A model generated the notes under the pieces. It saw nothing but the letters and a program-made list of their open reading frames with translations, ran no database searches and was not told the DNA's origin. 64,000 nucleotides of DNA from assembly GCA_947501005.1 (NCBI GenBank), contig CANMTU010000001.1, forward strand, positions 1,450,501-1,514,500, in the 5' to 3' direction. This DNA comes from an uncultured Erythrobacter sp. Lineage in GTDB: Bacteria; Pseudomonadota; Alphaproteobacteria; Sphingomonadales; Sphingomonadaceae. Made by a program: the position numbers and the translations under genes. The stretch's first letter is position 1. The number at the start of each line of letters is the position of its first letter. Positions 57,501 through 64,000 of this stretch are shown here, piece after piece.

Positions 57501-58204
57501 TAGAGATAGGCGGCGGCGATGTGGCGGAGGGTGGGAAGCTGGGCGGCGAGATGGGGGAGGAGATCGACCAGCGTCCCCTCGGTGTCTGTCATCTCGTCGC
57601 CATCCCTGCCCCCGGGCCGAGGTGCTTCTTCCGGCGGCAGCGTGGGCACACTTCTGGACGCCGGATCAGGTCCGAGGTGGCGAAAGGGGACGACGTTGCT
57701 TGGCGCCTTTATCGTGAACCGCGCATCGAGATTACGCGGCGGCACCAGGATCAGTTGCACGCCTTCCGCATGACGGGCGAGCATGGCGAGGCTGATGTCG
57801 CATTCGCCCTTCTCCTGCCACTTGCCGTCGAGATCGCGCATCCGCCCGGCGGAAATGAGCCTGCACAATCGGCCATAGGCGGCGCGGGTTCTCGGGTAGG
57901 CGAGGAAGGCGAGCCCCTCGACCGTCTCGATCCGGCAGCCGATGCAGGGTTTCAGCTTGAGCGTCTTCGCCTCGGTATGCACCCGCACCACGCCGGCCAT
58001 CGTGTTGGCATCGGCGATCCCCAGTGCATCGTAGCCGAGCGCGCGGGCGGCCAGCACGAGGTCCACCGCATCGCTCGCCCCGCGCAGGAAGCTGAAGCAG
58101 GAGACGAGCCCCAGTTCGACGAAGGCGCTGCGCGGCGGCGCGTCGATCAGGTCCGGATCGAGTTCGATCCGCCGCTTGGGTATCTGATGGTCGCTCTCGG
58201 GCAT
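54593..58204 (-). CDS. dnaE2: Error-prone DNA polymerase DnaE2
   Basis: A C-family polymerase (1203 residues) of the ImuC/DnaE2 type, used in SOS mutagenesis and translesion synthesis with ImuB. The N-terminal PHP domain ([20 protein letters not shown]) is followed by the palm with [19 protein letters not shown] (catalytic Asp pair) and then the fingers. An OB-fold domain follows near the end ([29 protein letters not shown]). The tail ([18 protein letters not shown]) is typical of DnaE2 and distinguishes it from DnaE1. It follows the udgX gene by 98 bases; imuB is 5 kb away. Confidence 0.96.
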   Translation of the reverse strand: [1203 protein letters not shown]

Positions 58205-58216
58205 GGGCGCCCCCTC

Positions 58217-58289
58217 GCGTCAGCCCGGCAAAAGCCGGAACCTCGCGCAGCAATGCCTGGCCTTGATGCACCGGATTCCGGCTTCGGCC
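58217..58289. repeat. REP-like palindromic element between udgX and dnaE2
   Basis: The 98-base gap holds inverted arms AAGCCGGAA (58232-58240) and TTCCGGCTT (58276-58284) with a 35-base centre, flanked by CGTCAGCCCGGC. Read through, the sequence would encode a PAFAGLT-like phrase, a familiar mark of dispersed intergenic palindromes in proteobacteria. Other copies were not found in this window. Confidence 0.55.
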
Positions 58290-58302
58290 GCGGCGAGGAT
58301 CG

Positions 58303-59757
58303 TCATCGGGCCAACTCCTCCAACCGCTCCTTCACGGCGGCAAGATCGGCATCGAACAGGCGCGCCTGTTCCTCACGGGCCGGCCCGTCGAGGCGCAGCA
58401 GGTAGGACGGGTGCGCGGTCACCCACAATTCGCTGCCGTCCTCCAGCGGGATCGGCTCGCCCCGGACCTTGGAAATGCTTACCGTCTTGCCGAGCATGCC
58501 GCGCGCCGCGCTCGCACCCATGGCGAGGATCAGCTTGGGCTGCACGATCGCGCGCTCGCTCTCGATCCACCAGCGGCAGGTGTCGATCTCTTTCGCGCCG
58601 GGGCTCTGGTGCAGCCGCCGCTTGCCGCGCTGAACGTATTTGAAATGCTTGACCGTGTTGGTGACATAGGCGGCGCGCCGGTCGATCCCGACCTTTTCGA
58701 GATGCACGTCGAGCAATTGCCCCGCCGGACCCACGAAGGGGCGGCCCGCCAGATCCTCCTGATCGCCCGGCTGTTCGCCCACGATCATCAGGTCCGCATC
58801 GCGCGGCCCCTCGCCCATCACGGCGGAATTGTCCAGTTCGCCGATCGGGCATTTGCGGCAGGCGTGAATCGCCTTGTCGATCGCTTCCAGCGTTTCCGGA
58901 CGTTCCTCGAATTCGAGCGTTCCTGCTTCGACCATTGCGCTCTCCCGCTTCTGCGCGCCCGCCACCAGCTCGGGAATGAGCGCGGCCTCGGGCATGTTCT
59001 TCCAGTATTTGCGAGGCATCTCCTTCAGCATCGCCCCGATCTTCAAACGCGCGGGGTTGAAGATGGATGCGTAATAGCTGCGCCACAGCTCCTCCATCGG
59101 ATCGCCGCCGGGCGCATCGCCGCGCTGCGCGGGCGGGCCTTCGCGCATCGTCTCGGTATCCCAGTGGAGCGAGCCCTGCGGCGTCAGGATCGACCAGTGC
59201 ATGTTGGAGAAGCGCCGCATGAAGAAGCCGGCATTGGCGCGCAGGATGTGATGCTCGGGCTCGAACCACGCGACGTAATGCTCCTGCGCGTCATCATCCC
59301 CCTCCTCCGGTTCGACGAGGCGGAAGCGGACGAAAGCGTGCATCTTGTGACTGTCGCGCCGCACCGCCTTGTCGAGTTCCTCGATCCGGCGGACATCCGC
59401 ATCGGCCTTGTCCTCCATCATTCGCGGGTTGGACTGGATGCGCCACAACAGGCGGTAAAGCAGCGCGAACCGGTCGGGATCGGAATGCAGCGCGGCGTTC
59501 TTGGCAAGGGCCATGAATCGCTTGTTCGCCCGCACCGCGCGCGCATCCGGCGGCGGAACGGGGGCGCGGCGCTCCCCATGCGAGAACAGGTCGCCATTGC
59601 CGCCCGGCTCCACCCACGCGATCCGGTCGGGCGGCACTTCGCATTGCACCAGCGCCCGCGCCCGTTCGCGCCAGAAGCCGAAATCATCCGGCTCGGGCAG
59701 TTGCACCACGTAATAGGTGCCGAGCCGCACATTTTCGAGCGAGCGGGCCTCCCTCAT
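58303..59757 (-). CDS. udgX: DUF4130-UdgX fusion: uracil-DNA glycosylase-like protein
   Basis: A 484-residue two-domain protein. Residues 1 to about 260 are a DUF4130-type domain (YRLLWRIQSNPRMMED, HKMHAFVRFR, MHWSILTPQGSLHWD). Residues about 285-484 are a family-4-like uracil-DNA glycosylase of the UdgX type: CRKCP (C300, C303), GEQPGDQED at 327-335, KRRLHQSP at 379-386 and HPSYLLR at 449-455. H383 corresponds to the His of mycobacterial UdgX that forms a covalent bond with uracil-containing DNA. It abuts the radical SAM gene (4-base overlap). Confidence 0.93.
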   Translation of the reverse strand: MREARSLENVRLGTYYVVQLPEPDDFGFWRERARALVQCEVPPDRIAWVEPGGNGDLFSHGERRAPVPPPDARAVRANKRFMALAKNAALHSDPDRFALLYRLLWRIQSNPRMMEDKADADVRRIEELDKAVRRDSHKMHAFVRFRLVEPEEGDDDAQEHYVAWFEPEHHILRANAGFFMRRFSNMHWSILTPQGSLHWDTETMREGPPAQRGDAPGGDPMEELWRSYYASIFNPARLKIGAMLKEMPRKYWKNMPEAALIPELVAGAQKRESAMVEAGTLEFEERPETLEAIDKAIHACRKCPIGELDNSAVMGEGPRDADLMIVGEQPGDQEDLAGRPFVGPAGQLLDVHLEKVGIDRRAAYVTNTVKHFKYVQRGKRRLHQSPGAKEIDTCRWWIESERAIVQPKLILAMGASAARGMLGKTVSISKVRGEPIPLEDGSELWVTAHPSYLLRLDGPAREEQARLFDADLAAVKERLEELAR

Positions 59758-61001
59758 GCCGCGAACAGTTCGAGCTGCTCGGTTTTGGGCGCGAGCATGG
59801 TGCGCAGGTCGGCGCGATCGGTCAGCATCACCGGACGCCAGTCGGTCGTGACGATGAACGGGCGCACCTTGGTGATCGACAGGGTCAGCTTCGCCACATC
59901 GTCGAGCCGCAATGTGCGGTGGCGGCGGCTGGCGAGGATCTTGTGCACCGCCTTCACCCCCAGCCCCGGCACGCGCAGCAATTGTTCCTTCGTGGCGCGG
60001 TTCACGTCGACCGGGAACTGCTCGCGAAACTTCAGCGCCCAGGCGAGCTTGGGATCGATGTCGAGCGGCAGGTTGCCGTCCGCCTCGGTCGCCTGCATCA
60101 CCTCGCCCGGCTTGTAGCCATAGAAGCGCATCAGCCAGTCCGACTGGTACAGCCGATGTTCGCGGATCAGCGGCGGGCGTTTCAGCGGCAATACCGCGCT
60201 CGCATCCGGAATAGGCGAGAAGGCGCTGTAATAGACGCGGCGCAAGCGGAAATTGTCGTACAGCCGGCTGGCCTTGCCCACGATATCCGCATCGGTCGCG
60301 GCATCGGCGCCGACGATCATCTGGGTCGACTGGCCAGCAGGAGCGAAGCGCGGCGCATGGCGAAAGCGCTTCTGCGCATCCTTGGCTTCGGACAGGTCAT
60401 CTTTCACCTTGCCCATCGCGCCTTCAATCTGGCGCGCATCCTTGTCGGGCGCCAGCCGGGTCAGCCCCGCATCGGTCGGCAGTTCGACATTGATCGAGAC
60501 CCGGTCGGCATAAAGCCCCGCCTGATGCACGATCTCGGCATCGGCTTCGGGAATGGTCTTGAGGTGGATATAGCCGCGAAAATCGTGTTCCTCACGCAGG
60601 ATGCGCGCGACTTCGACGATCTGTTCCATCGTGTGGTTCGAGCTTTTGACGATGCCCGAGGACAGGAACAGCCCCTCGATATAATTGCGGCGGTAGAAGG
60701 CGAGCGTAAGGTCCACCACCTCCTGCGGCGTGAACCGCGCGCGCTGCACGTTCGAGCTCTTGCGATTAACGCAGTAATGGCAGTCGAACACGCAATGATT
60801 GGTGAGCAGGATTTTCAGCAGCGAAATGCAGCGCCCGTCCGGCGCATAGGCATGGCAAATGCCCATACCCTCGGTCGAGCCGATCCCCTTTTCCGACCCC
60901 AGCGAGCTTTTCTTCGCGGTGCCGGACGAAGCGCAGGAGGCATCGTACTTCGCAGCGTCGGCGAGGATTTCCAGCTTTTGAAGGACAGTGTGCGAAGCCA
61001 T
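59754..61001 (-). CDS. Putative DNA modification/repair radical SAM protein
   Basis: A 415-residue radical SAM enzyme with the cluster motif C-x3-C-x2-C (C70, C74, C77 in NHCVFDCHYC), an N-terminal YDASCASSGTA segment and a C-terminal helix-hairpin-helix (VNRATKEQLLRVPGLGVKAVHKI) that suggests DNA binding. The family is regularly coded beside UDG-like genes; the reaction is unknown. A LexA-type box (61004-61018) covers the upstream ATG at 61010, so the ATG at 61001, just downstream of the box, is the better start. It ends LELFAA, overlapping udgX. Confidence 0.9.
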   Translation of the reverse strand: MASHTVLQKLEILADAAKYDASCASSGTAKKSSLGSEKGIGSTEGMGICHAYAPDGRCISLLKILLTNHCVFDCHYCVNRKSSNVQRARFTPQEVVDLTLAFYRRNYIEGLFLSSGIVKSSNHTMEQIVEVARILREEHDFRGYIHLKTIPEADAEIVHQAGLYADRVSINVELPTDAGLTRLAPDKDARQIEGAMGKVKDDLSEAKDAQKRFRHAPRFAPAGQSTQMIVGADAATDADIVGKASRLYDNFRLRRVYYSAFSPIPDASAVLPLKRPPLIREHRLYQSDWLMRFYGYKPGEVMQATEADGNLPLDIDPKLAWALKFREQFPVDVNRATKEQLLRVPGLGVKAVHKILASRRHRTLRLDDVAKLTLSITKVRPFIVTTDWRPVMLTDRADLRTMLAPKTEQLELFAA

Positions 61002-61003
61002 GC

Positions 61004-61018
61004 GTTCCATATATGTTC
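61004..61018 (-). promoter_or_regulatory. LexA (SOS) box of repair operon
   Basis: GTTC-CATATAT-GTTC on the plus strand (GAAC-N7-GAAC on the coding strand): a perfect alphaproteobacterial LexA operator. It sits directly upstream of the radical SAM start, and should control that gene with udgX and dnaE2. Confidence 0.8.
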
Positions 61019-61158
61019 TTATGAGGGATTCGCCTAGAGGCTTTCCCCTGCCGCCCGGCACTGTTGGCCGCATTCGCGCCCCGTCGCCGCGCAGGCAACC
61101 GGAACGCTTTGCCGAAACCCCCCGTTTCCTTGGCGAACGCGAACCAAGAGGAGAATTC

Positions 61159-61986
61159 ATGTCGTATTTCGAAACCCGCGACGGGACCAATATCCGCTTC
61201 AAGGAACTGGGCGGAGGCCGCCCGGTGATCCTGATCCACGGCTGGCCGTTGTCGAGCGACAGCTGGGATCCGGTGATGATGGCACTGGCCGACAAGGGCA
61301 TGCGCGCCATCGCCTACGACCGGCGGGGTTTCGGCCGCTCCGACCATGCGAAATCGGGTTACGACTACGACACCTTCAGTGACGATCTGGCCGACCTCAT
61401 CGCCCATCTCGGCCTGACCGACAATATCGGCCTTGCCGGGTTCTCGATGGGCGGCGGCGAGATCGCGCGCTACATGAGCCGCCACGGCGGCAAGGGCGTG
61501 AGCGCGGTGGCGCTGATCAGTTCGGTCGTGCCCTATATGCTCAAGACCGAGGACAATCCCGACGGCGTGCCGCAGTCCACCTTCGACGAGATGACCAAGG
61601 GCATGAAGCACGACTATCGCCACTTCTTCACCGGCTTCTTCCAGGATTTCTACGGCGACGGCTGGATCAAGGACAAGGTCACCGACGAGGAGAAGGACTG
61701 GGCGTGGATGACCACCATGATGAGTGCCAAATGGGCGACGATGAAATCGGCCGAAGCCTTCGGCACCACCGATTTCCGCCCCGACCTGGCGAGCTTCACC
61801 GTGCCCACGCTGGTCATCCACGGCACGCAGGACAAGACCGTGCCGATCGACGCGACCGGGCGCGCAGTGGCCAAGGCGGTGCCGTCGGCGACGCTCATCG
61901 AGTATGACGGCGAGCCCCATGCGGTGTTCGCCACCCAGACCGAGCGGCTGTCGGGCGATCTGGTGGAATTCTTTTCCGCCAATTGA
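61159..61986 (+). CDS. Alpha/beta hydrolase (non-heme haloperoxidase-like)
   Basis: A 275-residue alpha/beta hydrolase. Nucleophile S96 in GFSMGGGE, oxyanion HGWPLSSDSWD, the acid in VIHGTQDKTVPID and the His in YDGEPHAVF give a full catalytic triad. It resembles the chloroperoxidase/haloperoxidase-like esterases that lack a metal. The natural substrate is unknown. ATG 61159 has AGAGGAG upstream. It is divergent from the SOS-controlled radical SAM gene, with about 157 bases between starts. Confidence 0.87.
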   Translation: MSYFETRDGTNIRFKELGGGRPVILIHGWPLSSDSWDPVMMALADKGMRAIAYDRRGFGRSDHAKSGYDYDTFSDDLADLIAHLGLTDNIGLAGFSMGGGEIARYMSRHGGKGVSAVALISSVVPYMLKTEDNPDGVPQSTFDEMTKGMKHDYRHFFTGFFQDFYGDGWIKDKVTDEEKDWAWMTTMMSAKWATMKSAEAFGTTDFRPDLASFTVPTLVIHGTQDKTVPIDATGRAVAKAVPSATLIEYDGEPHAVFATQTERLSGDLVEFFSAN

Positions 61987-62132
61987 TCCGGTCGGATGAC
62001 GAAACGAAGAGCGGCGGGGCATTTGGTGCCGCGCCGCCCTTTACGTATGGGCCTACCCGCATTAACCCTCTTTCCGAAGTCCGGATTAAGCACTCGGGGC
62101 GCAATTTGCGCAGCTTACAGGAGGGCATCGGG

Positions 62133-62537
62133 GTGGCGCTTTTTCGCAGGAAGACGGTGGTTGACGATCTGCCCGAACGGCGTTCCGTCAGGCGGCATCA
62201 CGTCGATTGCCCCGCCCGGCTGAAGATGCTCGGCGGAGACAGGCAGGGCCGCCTGTCGGACCTGTCGGAAGCGGGCGCCCGCTTCGAAACGGCGCACCCT
62301 CCCGGCGAAGGCGTTTCCGGCCTGCTCGAATGGAACGGGCACGGATATTTCGGCAAGGTCGTATGGTCGAACGAGACCGGCTGCGGCGTGATCTTCGAAC
62401 GAGCGATCCCGCTGTCCGTGGTGGAGGACACCGTCGGCGCGGCGCCGAGCGACGTGCCGCAGGGGCCGGTCGCGAATTTCGGCAACATCCCGCTCGGGCA
62501 AAAACGCGGGCGGCGGCCCGTGCTCGTATCGGAGTAA
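62133..62537 (+). CDS. PilZ domain protein
   Basis: A 134-residue cytosolic protein with a PilZ c-di-GMP-binding domain. The RxxxR motif (ERRSVRRHHVDCPARL, near residue 15) and the DxSxxG motif (SDLSEAGARF, about residues 46-55) are present. GTG 62133 has AGGAGGG seven bases upstream; the frame is open before it, but that part is not convincing. The C-terminal tail is Gly/Arg-rich. The output is unknown. Confidence 0.87.
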   Translation: MALFRRKTVVDDLPERRSVRRHHVDCPARLKMLGGDRQGRLSDLSEAGARFETAHPPGEGVSGLLEWNGHGYFGKVVWSNETGCGVIFERAIPLSVVEDTVGAAPSDVPQGPVANFGNIPLGQKRGRRPVLVSE

Positions 62538-62631
62538 CCGCCGGTCTGCCGCGAAAGCCTGCCGCATCCGCCGTCATTGCCACCGGAACCCGCCCCTGCC
62601 GCTATCCGTAAACACGATACGGAGAGCGAGA

Positions 62632-63222
62632 ATGACGGACCACCCGAACGACCGAGAGCATGAGGCCGAAAGCGCAGGCCGGTCCCCCGGCAGATGGACC
62701 ACCTTCCTTGCGATGATCGCGACGTCGATCGTCACCATGTTCGTGCTGAAATATTCGAACGTCTGGTCCGCCGATCATCTGTTCTTCAGCCAGACGCGGA
62801 TGTGGATGGCGCTGATGATGGGCATGGCGATGGTCGTCATCATGCTCGGCTTCATGTGGGGCATGTACCGGACGCGGGCGACCAAGATAGCGGTGACGGT
62901 CGGCGGGCTGGTGTTGTTCGCGCTGTTCCTGTTCCTCGCGCGCAGTCAGCGGACCGTCGGCGACGAGGCGTGGATGAAGGCGATGATCCCCCACCATTCG
63001 ATCGCCGTGCTGACCAGCAAGCGGGCGCAGATCAGCGACCCGCGCGTGCGCGAACTGGCCGACCGGATCATCGCGGCGCAGGTGCGCGAGATCGAGGAGA
63101 TGAAACTGCTGCTCGCCGAGATCGAGGCGAATGGCGAACGGGGCGACGGCAGCCTGCTGCCCGCACGGTCCGCCGAACTGACCCCGCAGATGGAGCGTGA
63201 AGCCCGCGCCGCGATCCGGTGA
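62632..63222 (+). CDS. DUF305 membrane protein
   Basis: A 196-residue protein. After a polar N-terminus there are three hydrophobic segments (FLAMIATSIVTMFVLKY, WMALMMGMAMVVIMLGFMWGM, IAVTVGGLVLFALFLFLA), then a DUF305 helix-rich part with MIPHHSIAVLTSKRA. DUF305 is a ferritin-like family often found with metal-handling or copper genes; the His residues could bind metal. Its role here is unknown. It is convergent with imuB (13 bases apart). Confidence 0.85.
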   Translation: MTDHPNDREHEAESAGRSPGRWTTFLAMIATSIVTMFVLKYSNVWSADHLFFSQTRMWMALMMGMAMVVIMLGFMWGMYRTRATKIAVTVGGLVLFALFLFLARSQRTVGDEAWMKAMIPHHSIAVLTSKRAQISDPRVRELADRIIAAQVREIEEMKLLLAEIEANGERGDGSLLPARSAELTPQMEREARAAIR

Positions 63223-63235
63223 GGTCGGCGGCCCG

Positions 63236-64000
63236 TCAGGCGCACAGGCCCTGCAGATACCAGTCGGGCAGGCCGCCCCGCCCGTCGCCCACGATGCCGA
63301 GGCGGTAGATCCAGTAGCGGCGGCCGGCATCGTCCTCGATCCGGTAATAGTCGCGCAGCCGGGCATTGCCGCGTTCGCGCCACCATTCGGGCGCGATCCG
63401 CTCCGGCCCCTCGACCCGTGCGACCTCGTGCACCTGCCCGCGCCAGCGGAAGCGCTTGGGATACCCGTCGGGCGTGGCGTAAAGCACGGCGATCTTCTCC
63501 GCCTTGTCGAGCAGCTTCAAGGGGCGCTGGTGGAAGGCAAGCTCGCCCTGGCTCGCCGGTTCGGGATCGAGCGGGCGCTGCCAGCGCTGGGCGCGTTCGG
63601 GAATGTGGCTGGCGAAGGGGACCGGGCGGCTCACCGCCTTTTCGCCGAGGCGCACCGTCAACCGGTCGATACAGGCGGCAAGGCTGGTGCCGTGGGCCTC
63701 GGCGGCGGCCTCGATATCGCCCTGCTCCAGTGCGAGCGGCTCGGCCCAGCTGGCGCGCAGGCGGACCATCTCGATCCCGAAGCCCGCATCCACATCGTCG
63801 AGCTTGGCGGAGAACAGGCGGCAGATATGCGCCGCCTCACGCGTGGCGGCGGCGAGTTCCAGGCGGCGCACCACCACTTCGCCATCGACGCGCCACAGGC
63901 CGATCTCGAGCCGCCGTGCGCCCTCGCCCCGCCCTTCGAGTTCGCGCACCATGTCGGCGGCAAGGTCGCCCAGCACCTGATCGAGCAGCGGGCGGTGGCG
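63236..64000 (-). CDS. imuB: DNA polymerase Y family protein ImuB (C-terminal part; rest beyond right edge)
   Basis: The C-terminal 254 residues of an ImuB-like protein; the N-terminal polymerase domain lies outside the window. The visible part has the little-finger region and the typical ending YYRIEDDAGRRYWIYRLG..GLPDWYLQGLCA, with PLKLLDKAEKIAVLYATPDGYPKRFRWRG before it. ImuB binds the beta clamp and brings in DnaE2. There is no frameshift in the visible part. The frame is open to the edge, so the gene is incomplete only because of the window. Confidence 0.9.
   Translation of the reverse strand, partial: RHRPLLDQVLGDLAADMVRELEGRGEGARRLEIGLWRVDGEVVVRRLELAAATREAAHICRLFSAKLDDVDAGFGIEMVRLRASWAEPLALEQGDIEAAAEAHGTSLAACIDRLTVRLGEKAVSRPVPFASHIPERAQRWQRPLDPEPASQGELAFHQRPLKLLDKAEKIAVLYATPDGYPKRFRWRGQVHEVARVEGPERIAPEWWRERGNARLRDYYRIEDDAGRRYWIYRLGIVGDGRGGLPDWYLQGLCA

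Noticed and set aside
54596..58405. An open plus-strand frame of 1269 codons, antisense to dnaE2
   Set aside because: It is a shadow of the high-GC codon pattern of dnaE2, with Arg/His/Gln-rich low-complexity sequence and no recognisable domain.
61130..61146. A second SOS-like pair of GAAC words (GAACGCGAAC) near the hydrolase gene
   Set aside because: The spacing between the two GAAC words is 2 bases, not the required 7.
62061..62090. Two TTAA words before the PilZ gene as a CtrA site
   Set aside because: They are 20 bases apart instead of the 7 expected for TTAA-N7-TTAA.

Overview
The window reads as a GC-rich chromosomal segment of an alphaproteobacterium, most likely Sphingomonadales and close to Erythrobacteraceae. 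The reasons are: ATP synthase genes in the order I-a-c-b'-b, an SOS box of the alphaproteobacterial form GTTC-N7-GTTC, promoters of the TTGAC(A/C/G) type, frequent ATGA/GTGA translational coupling, and the general look of the housekeeping proteins. No plasmid, phage, transposase or CRISPR signal is seen. Gene density is high and no gene-free gap exceeds 300 bases.

Layout. 1-2.4 kb: F0 ATP synthase operon on the minus strand (atpI, atpB, atpE, b', b; b is cut by the left edge). 2.5-6.5 kb: a coupled ydbH-ynbE-ydbL operon for envelope lipid transport, with radC divergent. 7.2-10 kb: a large DUF3857/transglutaminase/TPR protein. 10.2-14.3 kb (plus): purB, a small LapA-like protein, pyrF, trpF and rpsD with a clear terminator. 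14.4-24.9 kb: M50 metallopeptidase, small lipoprotein, SDR, tgt, two outer-membrane proteins, an ABC-2 exporter pair, DUF2059 protein, queA, cyclophilin, coaD, farnesyl diphosphate synthase and xseB. 25-30 kb: purL, coq4-like, serB and miaA. 30.2-38.2 kb: branched-chain amino acid genes ilvB-(99-aa unknown)-ilvN-ilvC and leuA, with a YceI protein, an FMN 2-hydroxyacid dehydrogenase and a thioesterase between them. 38-44.1 kb: sugar dehydrogenase, amidohydrolase, nitronate monooxygenase-like protein, flavodoxin-like protein and recJ.

44.2-53.2 kb is two tandem tRNA-Glu genes (TTC and CTC anticodons) followed by a complete phosphate-starvation module: phoR, a phosphate-selective porin, pstSCAB, phoU and phoB. 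Good candidate Pho boxes with the right 7+4 spacing precede the porin and pstS; weaker ones precede phoB and phoR.

53.8-64 kb is a DNA-damage region. A minus-strand unit runs radical SAM repair protein, DUF4130-UdgX fusion, error-prone polymerase dnaE2, then an extensin-like protein. A perfect GTTC-N7-GTTC LexA operator sits on the 5' end of the radical SAM gene. The C-terminal part of imuB lies at the right edge, separated from dnaE2 by three plus-strand genes (alpha/beta hydrolase, PilZ protein, DUF305 protein). Together these suggest a LexA-controlled operon combining translesion synthesis with uracil or abasic-site handling. This is the most interesting part of the window.
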